Origin: Marinobacter azerbaijanicus
GTDB lineage: Bacteria > Pseudomonadota > Gammaproteobacteria > Pseudomonadales > Oleiphilaceae
Length of the DNA stretch: 40,513 nucleotides
NCBI RefSeq assembly: GCF_030250645.1
Contig: NZ_JASSVS010000018.1
Coordinates: forward strand, 1 to 40,513
Reading direction: 5' to 3'
Below, piece by piece: positions 35,882 to 40,513 of this stretch. The stretch's first letter is position 1; each line of letters starts with the position of its first letter. The notes under the pieces are model-generated. The model ran no database searches. It worked only from the letters and a program-made list of their open reading frames with translations, and was not told where the DNA came from. The position numbers and the translations under genes were made by a program.

Positions 35882-37204
35882 ATGGCCAAGAACGCATCAT
35901 TGCCTGCGGGCGCGGGAAAAGGACTGGCAGAGCTGCGTTCGCGGCTCTGGTTTGTCTTCCTGGCACTGTTGGTGTACCGCATAGGTGCCCATATACCGGT
36001 TCCGGGTATCAACCCTGATCGCCTTGCGGTACTGTTTGAGCAGAATCAGGGCACAATCCTGAGCATGTTCAACATGTTTTCCGGTGGTGCGCTTGAGCGG
36101 ATGAGTATCTTCGCACTTGGTATCATGCCGTACATTTCGGCCTCTATCATCATGCAGCTCATGACGGCGGTTAATCCGACGCTTGAGCAGCTGAAGAAAG
36201 AGGGCGAGGCCGGTCGTCGCAAGATCAGCCAGTACACACGGTATGGTACGGTTATCCTGGCCCTCGTTCAGGGCTTTGGTATCTCTGTCGGGCTGGCGTC
36301 TCAGGGCGTAACCTTTAACGACAGCTTCAGCTTCCACTTTGTGGCAGTGGTCTCTTTTGTCAGCGGTGCCGTGTTCATGATGTGGCTGGGTGAGCAGATC
36401 ACCGAGCGTGGCATTGGAAATGGTATTTCATTGCTGATTTTTGCTGGCATCGTTGCCGGTCTGCCCGGGGCCATTGGCCAGACGCTGGAGCAGGCACGTA
36501 ACGGTGAGATGAGCCTGCTGGTGGTTCTGGGTATTGCGATCCTGGCAGTCGCCGTGGTTGGCTTTGTGGTGTTCATGGAGCGCGGACAGCGCCGTCTGAC
36601 CATCAACTACGCCAAACGGCAACAAGGCCGCAAGGTATTTGCCCAGCAATCCAGTCACTTGCCACTGAAGGTAAATATGGCCGGCGTTATTCCGCCGATC
36701 TTCGCCTCTTCCATCCTGCTGTTCCCGGCGTCATTGGGGCAGTGGTTCGGCCAGGGCGAAGGCATGGAGTGGCTCAGTGATATTTCCCAGGCATTGGCGC
36801 CGAGTCAGCCCCTGTACATCATCCTGTTTGCGGCAGCAGTGATATTCTTCTGTTTCTTCTATACAGCGTTGATGTACAACCCGAAGGAAGTTGCGGATAA
36901 CCTCAAGCGCTCAGGCGCGTTTATTCCGGGCATCCGTCCGGGCGATCAGACCGCCAAGTATATTGATGGTGTACTGACCCGCCTGACACTGTTCGGTGCA
37001 ATGTACATTGCAGCAGTTTCCCTGTTCCCTCAGTTTCTGATGGTGGCCGGGAATGTACCGTTCTATCTGGGCGGCACGTCACTGCTGATTGTTGTAGTCG
37101 TGGTGATGGATTTCATGGCTCAGGTTCAGTCGCACCTGATGTCTCATCAATATGATTCGTTGATGAAGAAGTCCAATCTCAAGGGCTATGGTCGGAACGG
37201 CTAA
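35882..37204 (+). CDS. secY: Preprotein translocase subunit SecY
   Basis: The 440-residue inner-membrane channel exports unfolded proteins with SecE (encoded at 10070) and SecG. Ten hydrophobic segments are expected and their pattern is visible, beginning with LWFVFLALLVYRIGAHIPVPG. Conserved parts include FNMFSGGALERMSIFALGIMPYIS (in part: GALERMSIFALGIMPYIS), the cytoplasmic loop YAKRQQGRKVFAQQSSHLPL and KVNMAGVIPPIFASS. Its location in spc next to rplO is universal. Confidence 0.99.
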   Translation: MAKNASLPAGAGKGLAELRSRLWFVFLALLVYRIGAHIPVPGINPDRLAVLFEQNQGTILSMFNMFSGGALERMSIFALGIMPYISASIIMQLMTAVNPTLEQLKKEGEAGRRKISQYTRYGTVILALVQGFGISVGLASQGVTFNDSFSFHFVAVVSFVSGAVFMMWLGEQITERGIGNGISLLIFAGIVAGLPGAIGQTLEQARNGEMSLLVVLGIAILAVAVVGFVVFMERGQRRLTINYAKRQQGRKVFAQQSSHLPLKVNMAGVIPPIFASSILLFPASLGQWFGQGEGMEWLSDISQALAPSQPLYIILFAAAVIFFCFFYTALMYNPKEVADNLKRSGAFIPGIRPGDQTAKYIDGVLTRLTLFGAMYIAAVSLFPQFLMVAGNVPFYLGGTSLLIVVVVVMDFMAQVQSHLMSHQYDSLMKKSNLKGYGRNG

Positions 37205-37234
37205 TCCCGTTCCCCTTGAAAACTGGAGTCGACA

Positions 37235-37348
37235 ATGAAAGTACGCGCTTCGGTAAAGAAAATTTGCCGTAACTGCAAAGTAATTCGTCGCAATGGCTCG
37301 GTAAGGGTCATTTGCTCGGAGCCTCGTCACAAGCAGCGCCAGGGCTGA
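37235..37348 (+). CDS. rpmJ: 50S ribosomal protein L36 (zinc-binding form)
   Basis: This 37-residue gene is very short but clear: MKVRASVKKICRNCKVIRRN, then GSVRVICSEPRHKQRQG. Cys11, Cys14, Cys27 and His32 form the zinc site, so this is the C+ form; under zinc limitation many proteobacteria replace it by a zinc-free paralogue encoded elsewhere. GGAG lies eight bases before the start. It starts 30 bases after secY and closes the spc operon. Confidence 0.97.
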   Translation: MKVRASVKKICRNCKVIRRNGSVRVICSEPRHKQRQG

Positions 37349-37389
37349 TCCCTAACGGATCCGGAACTGACATTGCAGAGGGTACGACT

Positions 37390-37425
37390 AATAGCGCTTG
37401 ACCTCAGGTGGGGTCAGGCGCTATT
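37390..37425. repeat. 14-bp inverted repeat overlapping the alpha operon promoter
   Basis: AATAGCGCTTGACC (37390-37403) pairs with GGTCAGGCGCTATT (37412-37425) at 14 positions, one through T-G, around an 8-base loop. Only a weak T run follows. The -35 box is in the left arm and the -10 box begins in the right arm. Confidence 0.85.
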
Positions 37426-37427
37426 AT
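37398..37427 (+). promoter_or_regulatory. Probable alpha operon promoter
   Basis: TTGACC (37398-37403), 18 bases and TATTAT (37422-37427) make a good sigma70 promoter between rpmJ and rpsM. Transcription would start near 37434, leaving a leader of about 57 bases, in which the E. coli alpha operon binds S4. No S4 pseudoknot was modelled here. Confidence 0.65.
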
Positions 37428-37490
37428 TTCGCGCCCTTTTATAGTGGCGGAAAATTCACACAGCAAAGCTTTGAACGCGGAGTAATTTGG

Positions 37491-37847
37491 ATGGCACGTA
37501 TAGCCGGTGTCAATATACCCGATCACAAACATGCTGTTATCTCGCTGACTTACATTTTTGGAGTCGGCCGGACAGCAGCCCAGAAGCTTTGCGATGCAAC
37601 CGGCGTCAAGCCGGACGTCAAGGTCAAGGACCTGTCAGACGAGCAGCTTGAATCACTTCGTACAGAAGTAGGCAAGCTGGCCGTTGAAGGCGATTTGCGT
37701 CGTGAAGTTCAGATGAACATTAAGCGTTTGAAGGATCTCGGTTGCCACCGTGGTCTGCGTCACCGTCATGGCCTTCCGGTCCGTGGCCAGCGCACAAAGA
37801 CCAACGCACGCACCCGTAAAGGTCCTCGCAAACCTATTCGTAAGTAA
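37491..37847 (+). CDS. rpsM: 30S ribosomal protein S13
   Basis: The 118-residue head protein contacts P-site tRNA and S19. ATG 37491 gives MARIAGVNIPDHKHAVISLT at the usual length, with GGAG 10 bases upstream; the frame is open upstream through the promoter and is not coding there. The C-terminal RHGLPVRGQRTKTNARTRKG is typical. First gene of the alpha operon. Confidence 0.98.
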   Translation: MARIAGVNIPDHKHAVISLTYIFGVGRTAAQKLCDATGVKPDVKVKDLSDEQLESLRTEVGKLAVEGDLRREVQMNIKRLKDLGCHRGLRHRHGLPVRGQRTKTNARTRKGPRKPIRK

Positions 37848-37860
37848 CAGGTAGGCAAAC

Positions 37861-38250
37861 ATGGCAAAGCCAGGTACACGTACCCGTAAAAAGGTGAAAA
37901 AGACGGTTGTTGATGGCGTCGCGCACATTCACGCGTCCTTCAACAACACTATCGTGACCATTTCTGACCGTCAGGGCAATGTACTGTCCTGGGCCACCTC
38001 TGGTGGTTCCGGTTTCCGTGGGTCACGCAAGAGTACACCTTTTGCTGCGCAGGTAGCAGCTGAAAGAGCCGGTAATGCGGCTGCTGAATACGGCCTTAAA
38101 AACCTGGACGTAGAGGTTAAAGGTCCGGGGCCCGGACGTGAATCTGCGGTTCGCGCGCTTAACTCGTGCGGCTACAAGATCACTAACATCACTGATGTGA
38201 CGCCGATTCCCCATAACGGTTGTCGTCCGCCCAAAAAGCGCCGCGTCTAA
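37861..38250 (+). CDS. rpsK: 30S ribosomal protein S11
   Basis: The 129-residue platform protein lies near the Shine-Dalgarno helix. It begins MAKPGTRTRKKVKKTVVDGV and contains HASFNNTIVTISDRQGNVLS, then SGGSGFRGSRKSTPFAAQ and the ending TDVTPIPHNGCRPPKKRRV. Length is standard. It starts 13 bases after rpsM. Confidence 0.99.
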   Translation: MAKPGTRTRKKVKKTVVDGVAHIHASFNNTIVTISDRQGNVLSWATSGGSGFRGSRKSTPFAAQVAAERAGNAAAEYGLKNLDVEVKGPGPGRESAVRALNSCGYKITNITDVTPIPHNGCRPPKKRRV

Positions 38251-38268
38251 CACAGGAGACAGTGAATT

Positions 38269-38889
38269 ATGGCTCGTTACATAGGCCCGAAGTGCAAGCT
38301 GTCTCGTCGTGAAGGGACAGATCTTTTTCTGAAGAGCGGTGTTCGCGCGCTCGATTCGAAGTGCAACATCGAGACTCCGCCGGGTATGCACGGCGCGCGT
38401 CGCGGTCGTCTGTCCGAATATGGCGTACAGCTTCGTGAAAAGCAGAAGGTCCGTCGTATCTACGGCGTACTGGAAAAACAATTCCGCAACTATTACAAAG
38501 AGGCCGCCCGCATCAAGGGTGCAACCGGTGAGAACCTGTTGCAGCTGCTGGAAGGGCGTCTTGATAACGTTGTATATCGCATGGGTTTTGGTTCTACCCG
38601 TGCTGAGTCCCGTCAGCTCGTTTCTCACAAAGCGATCCTGGTCAACGATAAGCTGGTGAACATTCCGTCTTATCAGGTCAAGCCAGGTGATGTTGTGAGT
38701 GTGCGTGAGAAGGCAAAAAACCAGCTTCGCGTTAAAGGCGCACTGGATCTGTCTTCCAGCCGCGCACCGGTGAGCTGGGTAGAGGTCGACGCCAGCAAGA
38801 TGTCCGGCGTTTACAGGTCAGTACCTGAGCGTACTGAATTGCCGGCCGACATCAACGAGAACCTCATCGTCGAGCTTTACTCCAAGTAA
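38269..38889 (+). CDS. rpsD: 30S ribosomal protein S4
   Basis: The 206-residue primary 16S binder is important for accuracy, and in E. coli represses the alpha operon. It begins MARYIGPKCKLSRREGTDLF and has an S4 RNA-binding domain with LLQLLEGRLDNVVYRMGFG and SRQLVSHKAILVNDK. It lacks the four-Cys zinc knuckle of some homologues. It starts 18 bases after rpsK. Confidence 0.99.
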   Translation: MARYIGPKCKLSRREGTDLFLKSGVRALDSKCNIETPPGMHGARRGRLSEYGVQLREKQKVRRIYGVLEKQFRNYYKEAARIKGATGENLLQLLEGRLDNVVYRMGFGSTRAESRQLVSHKAILVNDKLVNIPSYQVKPGDVVSVREKAKNQLRVKGALDLSSSRAPVSWVEVDASKMSGVYRSVPERTELPADINENLIVELYSK

Positions 38890-38924
38890 AGCCCAGTTAG
38901 CAACGAGAGCAATTAGGGGCGTCT

Positions 38925-39929
38925 ATGCAGCGTTCAGTACATGAGTTATTGACACCTCGTACCATTGACGTGAAAGAATCAAGCGCCATGCGCGCCAAGG
39001 TGACACTGGAGCCTCTGGAAAGAGGTTTCGGACACACCTTGGGCAGCGCACTGCGTCGTATACTCTTGTCCTCAATGCCGGGCTGTGCCATTACCGAGGC
39101 ACAGATCGACGGCGTTCTGCATGAGTACAGCGCGATCGAAGGTGTTCAGGAAGACGTCATTGAGATTCTGCTGAATCTCAAGGGCGTGGCCGTGAAAATG
39201 GGCAGCCGGGACGATGCTGAGGTAACCCTCAGCAAGAAAGGCCCGGGTGTTGTCACTGCTGGCGATATCAAGCTGGATCACGATGTCGAGATCACCAACC
39301 CGGATCATGTGATCTGTCACCTGAGTGATAAAGGTGAAGTTAACATGCGTCTGAAGGTTGCCCGTGGTCGCGGCTATGAGCCGGCTGATCAGCGGGGTCT
39401 GGACGAGGACGAGACTCGCGCGATTGGACGTCTGCAACTGGACGCAACCTTCAGCCCGGTTCGTCGTGTTGCCTATGCCGTGGAAAGTGCACGGGTAGAG
39501 CAGCGCACTGACCTGGACAAGCTGGTTATTGATCTGGAAACCAATGGTACCATCGATCCGGAAGAAGCAATTCGCCGGGCGGCCACCATTCTCCAGCAGC
39601 AACTGGCTGTGTTTGTTGATTTCGATCACGAGAAAGAGCCTGAGCGTGTTGAGGAAGAGGAAGAGATCGATCCTATTCTCCTGCGTCCGGTAGATGATCT
39701 GGAATTAACGGTGCGTTCAGCTAACTGCTTGAAGGCTGAGAACATTTACTACATCGGCGATCTGATCCAGCGCACAGAAGTTGAGCTGCTGAAGACGCCT
39801 AACCTTGGTAAAAAGTCGCTTACTGAGATCAAGGACGTGCTCGCGTCCCGCGGTCTGTCACTGGGTATGCGTCTTGATAACTGGCCGCCGGCTAGCCTTC
39901 GTGGCGACGACCGGGTACTGGGCGGTTAA
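38925..39929 (+). CDS. rpoA: DNA-directed RNA polymerase alpha subunit
   Basis: The 334-residue subunit starts polymerase assembly. The N-terminal domain contains LEPLERGFGHTLGSALRRIL and LSSMPGCAITEAQIDGVLHE; an acidic linker (PERVEEEEEIDP) leads to the C-terminal domain, where RSANCLKAENIYYIGDL and LLKTPNLGKKSLTEIKDVL carry the residues that contact UP elements and activators. Start codon 38925 follows AGGGGCG. It lies between rpsD and rplQ as in all relatives. Confidence 0.99.
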   Translation: MQRSVHELLTPRTIDVKESSAMRAKVTLEPLERGFGHTLGSALRRILLSSMPGCAITEAQIDGVLHEYSAIEGVQEDVIEILLNLKGVAVKMGSRDDAEVTLSKKGPGVVTAGDIKLDHDVEITNPDHVICHLSDKGEVNMRLKVARGRGYEPADQRGLDEDETRAIGRLQLDATFSPVRRVAYAVESARVEQRTDLDKLVIDLETNGTIDPEEAIRRAATILQQQLAVFVDFDHEKEPERVEEEEEIDPILLRPVDDLELTVRSANCLKAENIYYIGDLIQRTEVELLKTPNLGKKSLTEIKDVLASRGLSLGMRLDNWPPASLRGDDRVLGG

Positions 39930-39962
39930 TCGCCGATTAGTTTAAGGTAAGGAATCAGAGCA

Positions 39963-40361
39963 ATGCGTCATCGTAAGAGTGGTCGTAAGTTCAGCAGGAC
40001 CAGTGCGCATCGCAAGGCCATGTTTCGTAACATGACTGCGTCACTGGTTGATCACGAGCTGATCAAAACAACGCTGCCGAAAGCCAAAGAGCTTCGTCGT
40101 GTAGCCGAGCCGTTGATCACGCTCGCAAAAAATGATTCGGTCGCGAATCGTCGTCTGGCGTTCTCACGCCTGCGTGACGACGCAGCGGTTGCCAAGCTGT
40201 TCAATGAGCTTGGTCCCCGTTACAGCGAGCGTCCGGGTGGTTACCTTCGTGTTCTGAAGTGTGGCTTCCGTGCTGGTGACAATGCCCCCATGGCATTCGT
40301 AGAGCTGGTCGGTCGTCCGTTGGACATCGAAGCAGAAGAAGTGGACGAAAGCGAAGATTAA
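39963..40361 (+). CDS. rplQ: 50S ribosomal protein L17
   Basis: The 132-residue protein lies near the tunnel exit. It begins MRHRKSGRKFSRTSAHRKAM and contains MTASLVDHELIKTTLPKAKE and ERPGGYLRVLKCGFRAGDNA, then an acidic tail (EAEEVDESED). It closes the alpha operon; a strong terminator starts 18 bases after the stop. Confidence 0.98.
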   Translation: MRHRKSGRKFSRTSAHRKAMFRNMTASLVDHELIKTTLPKAKELRRVAEPLITLAKNDSVANRRLAFSRLRDDAAVAKLFNELGPRYSERPGGYLRVLKCGFRAGDNAPMAFVELVGRPLDIEAEEVDESED

Positions 40362-40378
40362 GTTCTTCGCCCGTTCCA

Positions 40379-40412
40379 AAAAAAACCGGAGGCTAACCCC
40401 TCCGGTTTTTTT
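40379..40412 (+). terminator. Alpha operon terminator
   Basis: CCGGAGG (40386-40392) pairs with CCTCCGG (40399-40405) around a 6-base loop, with A7 before and T7 after extending the stem. Because of the A tract it could work in both directions, shielding the operon from the oppositely oriented element downstream. Confidence 0.96.
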
Positions 40413-40436
40413 ATGCTTCAGTCTTGCCCATTAAGT

Positions 40437-40513
40437 GTAAGCGTCCGCCCATCACACCTTGTCAGGTATAGCCGGCTTCCAGTTGTGGGGCAATAGCTCA
40501 TCGATGGCGTTGT
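40437..40513 (-). mobile_element. End of a probable IS66-family insertion sequence (cut by the window edge)
   Basis: From 40437 the sequence GTAAGCGTCCGCCCATCA begins with GTAAGCG, as the terminal inverted repeats of IS66-family elements do by my recollection. A transposase-like reading frame on the minus strand ends 15 bases inside this tip. Bases 40429-40436 would be one copy of the 8-base target duplication. The other end is outside the window. Confidence 0.55.
40452..40513 (-). CDS. Probable IS66-family transposase, C-terminal end only
   Basis: The minus strand encodes NAIDELLPHNWKPAIPDKV followed by TGA; the stop is at 40452-40454 and the reading frame runs off the window. The phrase IDELLP followed by an aromatic residue resembles the extreme C-terminus of IS66 transposases (DELLPWNW-like), as I recall it. 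Only 19 residues are visible, so the family call depends also on the GTAAGCG tip just downstream. Whether the gene is intact cannot be seen. Confidence 0.5.
   Translation of the reverse strand, partial: NAIDELLPHNWKPAIPDKV

Overview
The window is a chromosomal segment of a gammaproteobacterium, most like a marine Marinobacter or close relative. This is inferred from the gene order (birA-coaX-SPOR-tRNA-tuf, tRNA-Trp-secE-nusG, then rplK through rplQ), the protein lengths (S4 206 aa, S14 101 aa, EF-Tu 398 aa, SecY 440 aa) and moderately high GC. The genus is a judgement; no database was searched.

Layout. (1) 1-140: the 3' end of a 5S rRNA gene and its terminator, wrapped in a long imperfect palindrome. 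(2) 141-471: no gene, but a row of five small hairpins and a short copy of the 5S tail. (3) 472-5708: four tightly coupled genes for secreted proteins of unknown function that share one motif just after the signal peptide. (4) 5826-8247: birA, coaX and a SPOR-domain protein. (5) 8279-10984: tRNA-Thr, Tyr, Gly, Thr, tufB, tRNA-Trp, secE, nusG. (6) 11104-22025: rplKAJL-rpoBC. (7) 22194-26508: str operon rpsL-rpsG-fusA-tufA. (8) 26701-37348: S10 and spc operons, rpsJ to rpmJ. (9) 37491-40361: alpha operon rpsM-rpsK-rpsD-rpoA-rplQ, closed by a strong terminator. (10) 40437-40513: what looks like the end of an IS66-family insertion sequence, cut by the window edge.

Almost all of the window is the core transcription and translation locus, on one strand, with strong sigma70 promoters at the expected block boundaries (8222, 22093, 26606, 37398) and terminators or attenuators at 81, 11006, 13455, 26529 and 40379. 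The two tuf genes are 16.6 kb apart and identical over 1186 bp, which indicates ongoing gene conversion.

The two most interesting items are: (a) the rpsJ-rplC spacer carries a stretch nearly identical to a domain I segment of 23S rRNA, ending just before the rplC ribosome-binding site. This suggests rRNA mimicry for autoregulation by a ribosomal protein, most plausibly L4, whose gene rplD follows rplC. (b) The four-gene secreted cassette sits between the rRNA operon and birA, where E. coli has murB.
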